From NCBI GenBank assembly GCA_016935315.1, contig JAFGRD010000026.1, positions 33,285 to 97,284 on the forward strand: 64,000 nucleotides of DNA. Direction: 5' to 3'. Shown piece after piece: positions 35,447-44,182 of this stretch (its first letter is position 1; each line of letters begins with the position of its first letter). The notes beneath the pieces are model-generated. The model was not told the DNA's origin, did not search any database, and saw only the letters and a list, made by a program, of their open reading frames with translations. The position numbers and the translations under genes are program-made. Source of the stretch: Pirellulales bacterium. Its GTDB lineage: Bacteria > Planctomycetota > Planctomycetia > Pirellulales > Thermoguttaceae.

Positions 35447-36721
35447 CCGCCGGTCGAACTTGACCCGGCCGCCGACGATCACGACCTCGGCCCGGCCGGT
35501 CAGCTCCCAGCCGGCGAAGGGCGTGTTGGTGCTCTTCGAGCGGAACTCGGTCGGATCGACCGTCCACCGGACCTTCGGATCGATGATCGTCACGTCGGCG
35601 TCGGCGCCGACTTGCAGAGTGCCCTTGGGGATATGCAGGATGTGCGCCGGGTTGCAGGTCATCTTGGCCAACGCGGTGGACCAGTCGAGGTGGCCCGGCT
35701 CGATCAGCCGGGTGATCACCAGGCCCAGCGAGGTCTCCAGGCCGACGATGCCGAACGGGGCCTGGTCGAGCTCCTGCATCTTCTTTTCTTTCGCGTGCGG
35801 GGCGTGGTCGCTGACAATCGCGTCGATCGTGCCGTCGACCAGCCCGTCGATGCAACCCTTGACGTGCCCCGCCCCGCGCAGCGGCGGGTTCATCTTGAAG
35901 TTGGCGTCGAACGAGCGGAGGTTCTCGTCAGTCAGCGTGAAGTGGTGGGGACAGATTTCGGTGGTCACGCGGATTCCCCGCCGCTTGGCTCGCCGCACCG
36001 TATCGACGGCGCCGCCGGTCGAAACGTGCATCAGGTGATAGCGCCCGCCGGTCGCTTCGGCCAAAGCGATATCGCGGCTGGCCATCACGTCTTCGGCCGC
36101 GGTGGGCATGCCGGGCAGCCCCAAGATCAGCGACGTGAGGCCCTCGTGCATCACGCCGTGTCCGGTCAGCTCGCGAATCTCCGAATGGTTCAACACCGGC
36201 TTGTCGAACATCAGGCAGTATTCGAACGCCCGGCGCATCAGCTCGGGGTCGTAGATCGGGTCGCCGTCGTCGGTGAACGCCACCGCGCCGGCCTCGACCA
36301 ATTGGCCGATCTCGGCCAGCTCCTTCCCCTCGCGGTTCTTGCTCACACACGCGACGACGAACACGTTGCAGTGGTCGGCCCGGGCGGCCTGGCCGCGGAT
36401 GAACTCGACCGTGCCCTGGCTGTCGATGGGCGGATCCGTGTTGGGCATGCAAGCCACCGAGGTGAAGCCGCCGGCCAGCGCGGCGGCCGTGCCGCTGGCG
36501 ATCGTTTCGTCCTCTTCGCCGCCCGGCTCGCGAAGGTGGACGTGCATGTCGATCAGTCCCGGGGCCACGATCTTGCCCGAAGCGTCGATCACCGTTTCTT
36601 CGCCGTCGGGCTCGACGTCGCAGCCGGCGATGCGATCATCGCGAATCAACAGGTGGGTGACGCGATCGATCTGCTGAGAAGGATCGATCACACGACCGTT
36701 TTGGATCAAGATCGAGGACAT
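35444..36721 (-). CDS. pyrC: Dihydroorotase
   Basis: A 425-residue class I dihydroorotase starting at MSSILIQNGRVIDPSQQIDR (ATG at 36721). Zinc-ligand and catalytic residues are in place: the HxH in GLIDMHVHLREPG (about 56-68), Asp in VAFTDDGDPIYD (about 145), His in VLNHSEIRELT, His in YHLMHVSTGG and the final Asp in IVSDHAPHAKEKK. An intact set argues for an active enzyme rather than the inactive pseudo-DHOase found in some PyrBC complexes. It catalyses the third step of de novo pyrimidine synthesis in the cytoplasm. It follows pyrB on the same strand, but across an unusually long, repeat-filled gap of 285 bp. The ribosome binding site is weak. Confidence 0.95.
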   Translation of the reverse strand: MSSILIQNGRVIDPSQQIDRVTHLLIRDDRIAGCDVEPDGEETVIDASGKIVAPGLIDMHVHLREPGGEEDETIASGTAAALAGGFTSVACMPNTDPPIDSQGTVEFIRGQAARADHCNVFVVACVSKNREGKELAEIGQLVEAGAVAFTDDGDPIYDPELMRRAFEYCLMFDKPVLNHSEIRELTGHGVMHEGLTSLILGLPGMPTAAEDVMASRDIALAEATGGRYHLMHVSTGGAVDTVRRAKRRGIRVTTEICPHHFTLTDENLRSFDANFKMNPPLRGAGHVKGCIDGLVDGTIDAIVSDHAPHAKEKKMQELDQAPFGIVGLETSLGLVITRLIEPGHLDWSTALAKMTCNPAHILHIPKGTLQVGADADVTIIDPKVRWTVDPTEFRSKSTNTPFAGWELTGRAEVVIVGGRVKFDRR

Positions 36722-36778
36722 GGCTTCGGGGCGAGGCAATTGAGGTTAACGACTCGTCAGAAAATGGGCTGTCTTGCA

Positions 36779-36829
36779 GGTCCCTCCCCTCGCCCCGCTT
36801 GCGGACAGAGGGGCCGGGGGTGAGAGGCC
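36779..36829. repeat. Dispersed hairpin repeat in the pyrB-pyrC gap
   Basis: A GC-rich element with stem CCCCTC/GAGGGG (36786-36791 and 36808-36813) and an inner CCGC-TT-GCGG. Sequences of this type (CTCCCCTCGCCCC..GAGGGGCCGGGGGTGAGAGG in form) recur as short dispersed repeats in many bacterial genomes. No T-run follows, so it is not an obvious terminator. Confidence 0.5.
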
Positions 36830-36847
36830 TCCATCGGTTCGCAACGC

Positions 36848-37003
36848 TTCAGCCACATGGTAGCCGAAGTCGCGAGACCGCGGATCGGGGACATTCCAGT
36901 ACCGCAACAATCTGAATCCTGGCGAATCCAGCTACAACTTACCGCAACAATCTGAATCCTGGCGGATTCAGCTACAAGCTACCTCGGCCACCATGTGGCT
37001 GAA
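36848..37003. repeat. 23-bp inverted repeat enclosing a tandem duplication
   Basis: The left arm at 36848-36870 (TTCAGCCACATGGTAGCCGA, then AGT) matches the reverse complement of 36981-37003 at 21 of 23 positions. The right arm ends three bases before the pyrB stop codon. The arms enclose about 110 bp that contain two 40-bp tandem copies. This resembles a small mobile or recombinational cassette, but no protein is encoded. Confidence 0.65.
36901..36980. repeat. Two tandem 40-bp repeats
   Basis: Copies at 36901-36940 and 36941-36980 both start ACCGCAACAATCTGAATCCT and differ at only a few positions near the end. The second copy contains GAATCC-TGGC-GGATTC, a perfect inverted pair. The motif GTAGCTGRAYTCGC on the minus strand recurs beside the palindromic element at 46971-47148. 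Confidence 0.8.
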
Positions 37004-37006
37004 GTG

Positions 37007-37978
37007 CTATATATCCACCCTTGGTCCGTCGCCCGCAACCAGCCACAGCACGGCCATTCGCACGCAGACCCCGTTGGTCACCTGCTCGAGAATCGCCGAC
37101 TGCGGGCCGTCGGCCACGTCGGGAGTGACTTCCACGCCGCGATTGATCGGCCCGGGGGCCAGGATCAAGATGTCGGACTTGGCCCGGGCCAGCCGGTGGT
37201 GGTCCATGGCGTACAGATGGGCGTATTCGCGAACCGAGGGAAACGGGCGGGTGTATTGCCGCTCGAACTGGATCCGCAACAGATTCAGCACGTCGACCCG
37301 CGGGAGGATATCGTCGAGACTGTACGAATACTCCACGCCGATCTCGGCCCATCGCGGCGAAACCAACGTGGAAGGACCGCACACGATCACGTGCGCCCCA
37401 AGCTTCTTCAGCCCCCAGATGTTCGAGCGGGCCGTGCGGCTGTGGGCAATGTCGCCGACCAGCGCCACCGTCAATCCTTCCAGGCTGCCGCGGCGCTCGC
37501 GGACCGTCATGATGTCGAGCAGACCCTGCGTGGGATGCTCATGCGGCCCGTCGCCCGCGTTGATGACCGAACACTGGAGGTTCTCGGCCAGCAGCCGCGG
37601 CGAGCCGGGTGTGCGGTGGCGGACGATCACCACGTCGACCCCCATCGCCTCGAGGTTCTTGGCCGTATCGATAAAGGTCTCGCCCTTCGAGAGGCTGCTG
37701 GTGGAAGAGGAGAAATCGACCGTGTCGGCCCCCAAGCGGCGGGCCGCCAGCGAGAAGCTGGTTCGCGTTCGCGTCGAATTCTCGAAGAACAGGTTTACGC
37801 AAGTTTTGCCGGTCAGCAGCGGGATCTTCCGCTGCCCCTGGACGATCGCCCGCTTGAAAACCATCGCCTTGTCGAGGATCAGCGTGATCTCCGCGGCCGA
37901 GAGTTCCTCAAGCCCCAGCAGGTGCCGCCGCGTCCAGGAATCTGGAACCGTGCCCAAGTCAACGGTTTCGGTCGCCAT
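37007..37978 (-). CDS. pyrB: Aspartate carbamoyltransferase catalytic subunit
   Basis: A 323-residue enzyme starting [20 protein letters not shown] (ATG at 37978, with AGAAGG just upstream). The carbamoyl-phosphate site is [12 protein letters not shown] (about 56-67), followed by [24 protein letters not shown] and the [13 protein letters not shown] block (about 135-147), all typical of ATCase. It makes N-carbamoyl-aspartate in the second step of de novo pyrimidine synthesis. No regulatory pyrI gene is seen here. It has a good promoter (TTGCAG-N16-TAGAAT) in the 105-bp gap to the divergent GGDEF gene. pyrC follows on the same strand. Confidence 0.95.
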   Translation of the reverse strand: MATETVDLGTVPDSWTRRHLLGLEELSAAEITLILDKAMVFKRAIVQGQRKIPLLTGKTCVNLFFENSTRTRTSFSLAARRLGADTVDFSSSTSSLSKGETFIDTAKNLEAMGVDVVIVRHRTPGSPRLLAENLQCSVINAGDGPHEHPTQGLLDIMTVRERRGSLEGLTVALVGDIAHSRTARSNIWGLKKLGAHVIVCGPSTLVSPRWAEIGVEYSYSLDDILPRVDVLNLLRIQFERQYTRPFPSVREYAHLYAMDHHRLARAKSDILILAPGPINRGVEVTPDVADGPQSAILEQVTNGVCVRMAVLWLVAGDGPRVDI

Positions 37979-38027
37979 CGTGCCTTCTCGCCCTCGTCCA
38001 GCGTGCCGCGAATTTCTGCCCCGGATG

Positions 38028-38055
38028 ATTCTAGCAGGCATGGGGAATGCTGCAA
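38028..38055 (-). promoter_or_regulatory. Promoter of pyrB
   Basis: On the minus strand the -35 is TTGCAG (38055-38050), then a 16-bp spacer, then TAGAAT (38033-38028) with a TGC extension. The predicted start is near 38021, about 43 nt before the ATG. The -35 hexamer TTGCA is shared with the promoters proposed for the two giant LTD genes. Its -35 lies back-to-back with the GGDEF-gene promoter region. Confidence 0.55.
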
Positions 38056-38066
38056 GCTGCCCCGTG

Positions 38067-38075
38067 TGCTATAAT
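38067..38075 (+). promoter_or_regulatory. Extended -10 promoter of the GGDEF gene, likely leaderless
   Basis: TGCTATAAT gives a TGn extension and a perfect TATAAT at 38070-38075. The ATG is at 38084, only eight bases after the hexamer, so transcription would start at or next to the initiation codon. No Shine-Dalgarno sequence is possible in so short a leader. No good -35 is present. Confidence 0.6.
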
Positions 38076-38083
38076 GTTCGGTC

Positions 38084-38980
38084 ATGTGTGAATTAGCAGA
38101 CGTCAAGCTCCTCGTTCTCTCCCGACAGCCCGCCTTGGCGACGCAGTGGGCCGGGATGCTCGGCCCGGCAGACGCCGAAATCTGGACCGATCCGGCGAGC
38201 ATGCCCTCCGATCGGCTGCCTGACGTGGTCGTCAGCGACGGCCGGCCCTTCGAACCCAACGACGGGAAGCCGAACGGCGCACCGCCCGCTGCCGTGGGTC
38301 TGATCCGGATCGGCCCGGCGGAAGACTCCGCCCCCCCCCCCGACGTGCGGTTGCCCGACGACGTCACGGCCCGCGAGCTTCGAGTCGCCTGCCGGCTCCT
38401 GGCCGAGGTGGTCCAGCTTCGCCGCCGCGAGCAGAACGAAGCCGCACTCCGCCACCAATTGACTGAAGCGGCTCTGACCGACCCCCTGACCGGGTTGCCC
38501 AACCGTCGGGCATGGGACCAGGCGGTGTTGCGGCACCTGGCCGCCGTGGCCAAGTCGTGCGGGCCGGCAGCCCGGCGGCTGTGTCTGGCCGTTTTCGATC
38601 TGGACCATTTCAAGCAAATCAACGACCAACTGGGACACAGCGTCGGCGACGCCGTGCTGCGCTCGGCCGGCCGGGCCCTTAGCCGCGGGCTGCGTCAGAC
38701 CGATTTCGTGGCCCGGCTCGGCGGTGACGAATTCGGCCTGCTGTTGTGGGTGCCCGACCATCGAACCGCGCACGTGGTGATCGATCGCGTACGCGAGTCG
38801 CTGCCTTCCCACCTCGCCCACACTGCGACCCAGCCGGCCACGGCCAGCGCGGGCTTCTGCCTAGTCCCGGCCGTGGCCAACGACGAGTCGCCGCCCTATG
38901 CCGACGTGCTGTTCGCCGCCGCCGACGCGGCCATGCGCGAGGCGAAGCGTCAGGGACGCGACCGGACGGTCCAGGCATGA
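38084..38980 (+). CDS. Diguanylate cyclase (receiver-like N-terminus + GGDEF)
   Basis: A 298-residue protein. Residues 1-100 form a degenerate receiver-like domain (VKLLVLSRQPALATQWAGML, DVVVSDGRPF) whose phospho-site region reads VVSDGRP. A helical linker (about 105-130) leads to a GGDEF domain with LTDPLTGLPNRRAWD, FDLDHFKQINDQLGH and an intact GGDEF near residue 212. The inhibitory I-site RxxD is present (RQTD, five residues before GGDEF), so product feedback by c-di-GMP is expected. It is cytoplasmic. An 11-base C run at 38331-38341 lies in the linker between the domains, and slippage there would remove the catalytic domain. It converges with the ABC permease gene, 3 bp apart. Confidence 0.9.
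   Translation: MCELADVKLLVLSRQPALATQWAGMLGPADAEIWTDPASMPSDRLPDVVVSDGRPFEPNDGKPNGAPPAAVGLIRIGPAEDSAPPPDVRLPDDVTARELRVACRLLAEVVQLRRREQNEAALRHQLTEAALTDPLTGLPNRRAWDQAVLRHLAAVAKSCGPAARRLCLAVFDLDHFKQINDQLGHSVGDAVLRSAGRALSRGLRQTDFVARLGGDEFGLLLWVPDHRTAHVVIDRVRESLPSHLAHTATQPATASAGFCLVPAVANDESPPYADVLFAAADAAMREAKRQGRDRTVQA
38331..38341 (+). repeat. C11 homopolymer tract inside the GGDEF gene
   Basis: Eleven C residues in a row in the codons for the APPPD segment. Tracts of this length are prone to slippage during replication; a change of one base would shift the frame before the GGDEF domain. Confidence 0.9.
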
Positions 38981-38983
38981 TTC

Positions 38984-40648
38984 CTACGTCAACACCCGCC
39001 AGCGGACGTTGAACAGCCACAGCATGGCCCACAGCAGCGTGGTGTTGATCATCGCGTAAAACGCCAAAAACGCGAAGAACACCGGCCAGTTGGCCGGATT
39101 GGCCGGGGTGTCGTTGAGTTGTCCCAGCGTCAGCGGCAGCGCGTCGGCCGCCGAAAACGGGCTGGTGAACGTGAAGTTGCTGATCCAGGCCATGGCCACC
39201 GCGTCGAGCTGCAACAGCCCGCCGAATACCTGCACCGCGATCGGCACCGCGAACAGCACAATGATCACCAGGTACGAAGTCATCATGCTCACCGTCGTCT
39301 TGCGAAAGAAGACCGAGCAGAACATCGCCAGCACGGTCGTGGTCAGGCTGGTCAGTGCAATCACGGTCACGTAGCCGATCATCGAGGGCGTGTCGTACCA
39401 GTACGTCCACGGCGGCAACAGCCACGCCAGCAGCAGCGGCCAGACCAGGAAACTGGTCAGCACGCAGGAAACCCGCAGGCTGGAAACCAGCTTGCCCCAA
39501 AGGATCTGCCACGGCGAGACGGCCGTGGTCAACAGCAGTTCGAGTGTTTGGCGCTCGCGCTCGTTGGTGATGGCCCCCGCCGAAAAGACCGGACCGACCA
39601 GCATGTTGAATAGCAGCACGTAGCCGGTGTACCACGCGGCCAACTGCGGCCACATGTACAGACAGACGGCCATCAGCGGCAACGCCAAAAACATGCTCAA
39701 CTGGATCACCAGCCGCAGCATCAGCGTGCCCTGACCGAACAGCTCGCTGCGCATCTCCTTGTCGAACACCGGGTTCGCGTTGTCGGCCATCAGGTCGGTC
39801 CGCTTCGGCGGGGCAAACAGCTTGTCGGGGAACTGGTCGCTGCGGATCACCATCCCCACAGCCGTCTTTTGCTCCTGCTCCGGATCGACCACGTCCTGCG
39901 CCTCGCTGCCGACGTCGGGCGGGTGCAGCAGCCGCCGGGTGGTTGCCGCAAAGAGCATGCCGCAGACCACCGTGCAGGCCGCCGGAAACACCACCGCCAG
40001 CATCCACAGCCGCGTCCTGGCCATCTCCTCGAAGGCCGTGTAGAACAGCACGCCGAACAGGGCCATCGGCAGGATCACCAGGTAGGAGACCACCAACGCG
40101 GCCAGCGTACGGCTGAAGTAGCTGCTGCAGCTGATGCAGATCATGCCGAACGTGATCACCGAGGCGGCCATGCCCGTGTACGTGGCCAACACCTCCCACA
40201 GCGACACGCCCCCCAGCGGCAGACAGAGCATCACGATCGGCAGCGAGGCGAAGACCAGCACGGCCAGGTGGCACAGCGCGGCCAGCAGCTTGCCCATCAC
40301 GATGGCCCCGGGCCGCATGGGGCTGGCCAGCAGCATCTCGTAGGTCCGCCGCTCCTTCTCGCCGGTGATGGCCCCGCCGGCAAAGCTCGGCGCCATCAGC
40401 GACATCAGCACATACTGGCCCAGGAAGAAGAAGTTGACCAGCTTCTTGGCCTCGCCGCCCTGCTCGGCCTGGCTGGCCTGCTGCACCTGTTCGCCCCGGG
40501 TCAGATCGAGCCGCTGCTGGCTCGGCCACGCCGCGGCCACCACGATCCCCAACAGGGCAATGTAGGCAAACAGCAGCACGAACGCCCGAGTCATCCGCAA
40601 ATTGACCAAAAGCTCGCGTTGCAGTACGGGGTTTTCCAGCAGGTACAT
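38984..40648 (-). CDS. ABC-2 type permease with duplicated halves
   Basis: I choose the ATG at 40648 (MYLLENPVLQRELLVNLRMT, 554 residues); upstream in-frame ATGs add a non-conserved basic leader. About a dozen hydrophobic helices are visible. Two halves share the order NPVLQREL..GAITGEKERRTYEMLLASP (first) and NPVFDKEM..GAITNERERQTLELLLTTA (second), the cytoplasmic coupling segment of ABC-2 permeases. So this is an internal duplication giving both permease halves in one chain. The partner ATPase is not in the adjacent DNA. Similar proteins are annotated as NosY-like or gliding-export permeases; the substrate is unknown. Confidence 0.82.
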   Translation of the reverse strand: MYLLENPVLQRELLVNLRMTRAFVLLFAYIALLGIVVAAAWPSQQRLDLTRGEQVQQASQAEQGGEAKKLVNFFFLGQYVLMSLMAPSFAGGAITGEKERRTYEMLLASPMRPGAIVMGKLLAALCHLAVLVFASLPIVMLCLPLGGVSLWEVLATYTGMAASVITFGMICISCSSYFSRTLAALVVSYLVILPMALFGVLFYTAFEEMARTRLWMLAVVFPAACTVVCGMLFAATTRRLLHPPDVGSEAQDVVDPEQEQKTAVGMVIRSDQFPDKLFAPPKRTDLMADNANPVFDKEMRSELFGQGTLMLRLVIQLSMFLALPLMAVCLYMWPQLAAWYTGYVLLFNMLVGPVFSAGAITNERERQTLELLLTTAVSPWQILWGKLVSSLRVSCVLTSFLVWPLLLAWLLPPWTYWYDTPSMIGYVTVIALTSLTTTVLAMFCSVFFRKTTVSMMTSYLVIIVLFAVPIAVQVFGGLLQLDAVAMAWISNFTFTSPFSAADALPLTLGQLNDTPANPANWPVFFAFLAFYAMINTTLLWAMLWLFNVRWRVLT

Positions 40649-41086
40649 CGGCCGCGAGCGACTGGGGTCCAAAGTGTTCCGTACGCGCCGGGCGGACATC
40701 CGGCGATCACCGACCCGCCCGGCGGACCCGGCAGGCCACACCCCCATATTCTACGCCATCAGGTCCGTGGGCGAAATGGGCGCATGGGGGCCCCGACGGC
40801 CGACGATGGGCCATCCCGAATGCCCCTTCCGGCGGTCACTACATACTCGTTCATGGCACCCACATACGACCGCACGTTCCCCACCGTACGTGGTCACCAT
40901 GCCTCCGTATGATATCCCCAACGAAGGAGAGTCGCGAAAGCCCTCGCTGCGTGCGGTGGCGGCTCACGTCGCGTGGTGCGCACCCCGGGTGCAGCCCTTA
41001 TGCCGCTCCGACAATCAGGAGCACATCGAGGCCGTTGAGTCGTAGGGTGGGTCGAGTCGCAGTAGAGGTGTCTTTCTCTCTGCCGC
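40649..41086. other. Intergenic region without a supported gene
   Basis: 438 bp between two minus-strand genes. Open frames here are Arg/Pro-rich and look like GC-rich shadows. A 13-bp palindrome, GCACCCCGGGTGC, lies at 40980-40992. CACGT and ACGTG form a short inverted pair near 40872-40891. No promoter, RNA or terminator is convincing. Confidence 0.4.
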
Positions 41087-43885
41087 CTATTCGACGCGCA
41101 GGGCCCGCAACTGGCACGCGTACATCGAGAGCGTCGTGCGGCCGTCGCGCACCGAAAGGGCCTCGCCCGTCACGGCGTCGGTCACGCGCTGGCCAGCCGG
41201 CAACTCGACCGTCACGTCTTCCTTGCCGGTCAGGCCCACGTTCACCACGGCCAGGTACGTTCCATGTTGCGGCGTCGCGATGCTGCGCACGACGACCTCG
41301 GGGTCGGAGGCGGCGTCGGCGATTACTTCGCTGGGCAGCGCCGGCAGCGAGAGGAAAGCCGTGTTGAATGCCCGCACGTATTCGGGAAACCCGCGGTTGA
41401 AGTTCAGCCCGACCAGGTAGCCGATGTAGTTGGGATCACCGTAGGCCATCGCCCGGGCCTCGGCCAGCATGCAATAGGGCCCGGCCCGTTCGATATCCGC
41501 CACGAAATAGCCGAGCTTCTCGTGGTCGTTCTTGTCGTACGTCATGTTCTCGTTCAGCGCGTAGTGCCGCACGACGGCTAGCCCGGCCGGCCCGCGAAAC
41601 CGGTCGAACGTCTTCGGCGAGCCCACGGTATAGGCCCGCCCAAATCCGTGGGTCATCAGGATGCCGTCCGTCTCGCGATAGCGATCGGGGTCGGCTGGCG
41701 GGCTGGCATGGTGCACTTCCCAACCGCCCCAGTTCAGCGGCGCGTGCAGCAGGGCCTGCAGGTACATGTCGTTGCGGATGACCTCGTCGATGTGCAGCGG
41801 GCGGATCTCTTGGCCCTGCGAGACCTCGGGACGTTGCAGCATTCGGTTCCAGGCCTCCACGTCGTCGGTGACGAACTGCTTGTCCCAGGTGGGAAAAGAG
41901 ACACCCGGCTCGGAGGCACTCGCTGTGTAGAGCACCACCGCCTTGGGATCCACGCCCGAGGTGCGCAGGTGATCGCGCATCGCCGCCAGGAACTCGCGCC
42001 GCTTGCCGTACCACCAGTCGTAGTAGCGATCCAGTAGCGCCTTGTCGTCGATCAATTGTCGGCGGCTGACGGCCCGGCCCTGGTGGGCCTCCGTCGCAAA
42101 CCGTGCCCGGGTGGCGTCGCCGAAGCCGATCGGGATTTGCGAACGGGGCCGCAGCCATGCGCCCAGGAAGTGGGCCTTATCCTTGTGACGCACGATGGTC
42201 AGGTCGAGCATCTTCTTGAAATCGGCGTACGTGTCGGGGTCCGTAATATCGGCGTTGGAAGTCTCGATCCATTGGATGTGCGTGTAGGCGTCGTCGCGGG
42301 TCAGCGGCCTGGCCCGCCGCTGGTTGCCCAGCCCGTTGCCGCCCTTGCTGCCGGAGTATTCGTAGTAGGGCAAGACGTCGAATCCCTGTCGGCCCATCAA
42401 CTCGACGATCTGGCTCCAGAGGTCTTTATGGTCGTAGTTGTAATACACCCAATCGTTGCCGCCCCCGGCCGACGAATCCCAGCCTTGGCAGGCGCCGAAT
42501 TCCAGCAGGTCCTTGGTATAGGTGTTGATGCCCAGGAACCGCATGGTGGCGGCCTTGTAGCGGTACCAGTCGAGCATCTGCCGCACGCCGCGCTCGTTCT
42601 GTTTCGCGCTGGCGATCACGCCGTCGGCCATTTCCTCTCGCCAGAAGACGTGGCGCCGCGGCAGCCCTTCCGGCGGCGGGTTGTAGCGGGCCTGGAACGT
42701 CTCGGGATCGGGCACCTCGAACAGCCGAATCCGGGCGACCGCCGCTCCCCGGGAAGCCGGAATATTCGACGCCGAAAACTGGCAAACCACGACCGAAAAG
42801 CCGTCCTCGGGCACCAGGGCCCGCAATCCCGCGCCGCGGATGAACTTCACGTCCGGAAAGCGGTCGTGCAGGTGGAAGAGCATCTTCCAGGTTTCGTACT
42901 TGCCCGACAGCGGCACGCGCAGTGACTCGTTGTTGTTCTTGACGTATTTCGGGTGGAAGGCGTCGCCGAACGTGATACCGGTGTGGAAGCCCCATGCCGT
43001 CTCGTTGCCCGCGTTGAGGATGATCATGCTGCGGGGTGCGTCCTCGGGGTATTCGACCGTCAACAGATACGCGCCGCCCGGCTTCAGCAGCTTCATCCGC
43101 CCGACGCGATAGGCGAAATGGGCCGCTTCGTCGGGGGTCTTCTTCAACACGCGACACGCTCGGCCGAGAATCGTCTCCACCCGGCTGACGCCCGACGGGT
43201 CCTCCAGAAACTGGTGGTCGGGCGCCGCCGAGCCGCAATCGATCTCATCGACCAGCGGCAGCCGTCCAAAGGGCTCGCCCAGGTCGATCAGCGGTCGGTT
43301 TTGGGCCTCTTCGTGCGCCTTCTTCAGCGCGATCTCCCGCTGTGCCGCCGCCTTGGTCTCGGCCGCCTTGCGCTGCAGCATGGCGGCGTGGGCCTCCGGC
43401 GTGTATTCGTAGAGCGCGATCTCGGAAAAGATACAGCTCGGTTTCACGCGCGTAAAACGCAAGTAGCGCGTGGTCACGTCCAGCGGGATCTTCGTCCAGG
43501 TCATGTAGCGATCGCTCTGGAACGTGTGCGTCTTCTTCCATTGGCCCGGCTCGCCGATGGATATCTCCAACTCGCCCGTGTTGTAAGTGTCGAAGATCCA
43601 GAGCGTCGCCAGGTTCGTCTCCCGCCCCAGGTCGATGTGGGCGCTGTACGGGAATTCTCTCCAATGGTTCGAGGGGACCTTCCACGTGTTCTCCGGCGCG
43701 CCCGCGGGCGAATCGGCGATCCCCTCCTGCTCGTCCACCATGGCCTCCGGGTTGCCCAAGTCCGATTCGTTGACCACCATGTCGGGAGTCAGCTTGAGCT
43801 TCAACTGCTGGGCCGGAGCCGTCGGAGCGACGCCCCACGCGGCGGCCAACATGGCCACAAAGAGCACGGTCGATCGATTTCTCAT
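41087..43885 (-). CDS. Large secreted protein with discoidin-like N-terminus and a probable hydrolase-type barrel (function unknown)
   Basis: A 932-residue protein with a signal peptide (MRNRSTVLFVAMLAAAWGVA, cleavage probably after PTAPAQ). Residues about 45-165 resemble an F5/8-type (discoidin-like) beta-sandwich, with WREFPYSAHIDLGRETNLAT and the RYLRFTRV strand. A Lys/Ala/Glu-rich helix at about 170-195 follows. A second beta-rich region (about 205-400) precedes a region with barrel-like strands (FLGINTYTKDLLEFG, QGFDVLPYYEYSGSKGG, HFLGAWLRPRSQIP) and a C-terminal beta domain (about 860-932). This plan is typical of secreted glycan-active enzymes, but I see no catalytic signature of a named glycoside hydrolase family. 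GGAAG lies upstream of the ATG. Confidence 0.75.
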   Translation of the reverse strand: MRNRSTVLFVAMLAAAWGVAPTAPAQQLKLKLTPDMVVNESDLGNPEAMVDEQEGIADSPAGAPENTWKVPSNHWREFPYSAHIDLGRETNLATLWIFDTYNTGELEISIGEPGQWKKTHTFQSDRYMTWTKIPLDVTTRYLRFTRVKPSCIFSEIALYEYTPEAHAAMLQRKAAETKAAAQREIALKKAHEEAQNRPLIDLGEPFGRLPLVDEIDCGSAAPDHQFLEDPSGVSRVETILGRACRVLKKTPDEAAHFAYRVGRMKLLKPGGAYLLTVEYPEDAPRSMIILNAGNETAWGFHTGITFGDAFHPKYVKNNNESLRVPLSGKYETWKMLFHLHDRFPDVKFIRGAGLRALVPEDGFSVVVCQFSASNIPASRGAAVARIRLFEVPDPETFQARYNPPPEGLPRRHVFWREEMADGVIASAKQNERGVRQMLDWYRYKAATMRFLGINTYTKDLLEFGACQGWDSSAGGGNDWVYYNYDHKDLWSQIVELMGRQGFDVLPYYEYSGSKGGNGLGNQRRARPLTRDDAYTHIQWIETSNADITDPDTYADFKKMLDLTIVRHKDKAHFLGAWLRPRSQIPIGFGDATRARFATEAHQGRAVSRRQLIDDKALLDRYYDWWYGKRREFLAAMRDHLRTSGVDPKAVVLYTASASEPGVSFPTWDKQFVTDDVEAWNRMLQRPEVSQGQEIRPLHIDEVIRNDMYLQALLHAPLNWGGWEVHHASPPADPDRYRETDGILMTHGFGRAYTVGSPKTFDRFRGPAGLAVVRHYALNENMTYDKNDHEKLGYFVADIERAGPYCMLAEARAMAYGDPNYIGYLVGLNFNRGFPEYVRAFNTAFLSLPALPSEVIADAASDPEVVVRSIATPQHGTYLAVVNVGLTGKEDVTVELPAGQRVTDAVTGEALSVRDGRTTLSMYACQLRALRVE

Positions 43886-44066
43886 GGTGGTCTGCTTTCT
43901 GCTTCCTTTCGGTCGCGTTGCCGACGGTCTGAATATCAGGGAGTGTCAGGGATTATACCACGCGCCGGGTGCCGCGGAAACTCGGCTCCGCCAACGCGTG
44001 CGATGTTTGACACGCCGCGGCCGGCCAAACATAATGATAGCTCCCGCCTCGCTCCCCGGTCGACCC

Positions 44067-44169
44067 GATTGACGCTTACACGCTCAACGCGCGAGGGCGA
44101 CCAACGGGAGCCCGACTTGTCCGGCCTCCCGTTGGTCGGCCTGGATCATTCACAATGCAGACATCAATA
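44067..44169 (+). repeat. 103-bp dispersed palindromic element, copy 4
   Basis: The central arms CGACCAACGGGAG and CTCCCGTTGGTCG are perfect around a 15-nt loop. The left end reads GATTGACGCTTACA instead of TATTGA; the right end is TGCAGACATCAATA. It sits in the 297-bp gap between divergent genes and ends 13 bp before the ATG of the DPP-IV gene, so it would form most of that gene's leader. Confidence 0.85.
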
Positions 44170-44182
44170 GGTGCCTAAGACG

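Noticed and set aside
36786..36813. The GC hairpin as a terminator of pyrB
   Set aside because: No T-run on either side, and the sequence looks like a common dispersed repeat instead.
40649..41086. Small genes in the gap between the permease and the large secreted protein
   Set aside because: The open frames are short, Arg/Pro/Ser-rich and lack ribosome binding sites.
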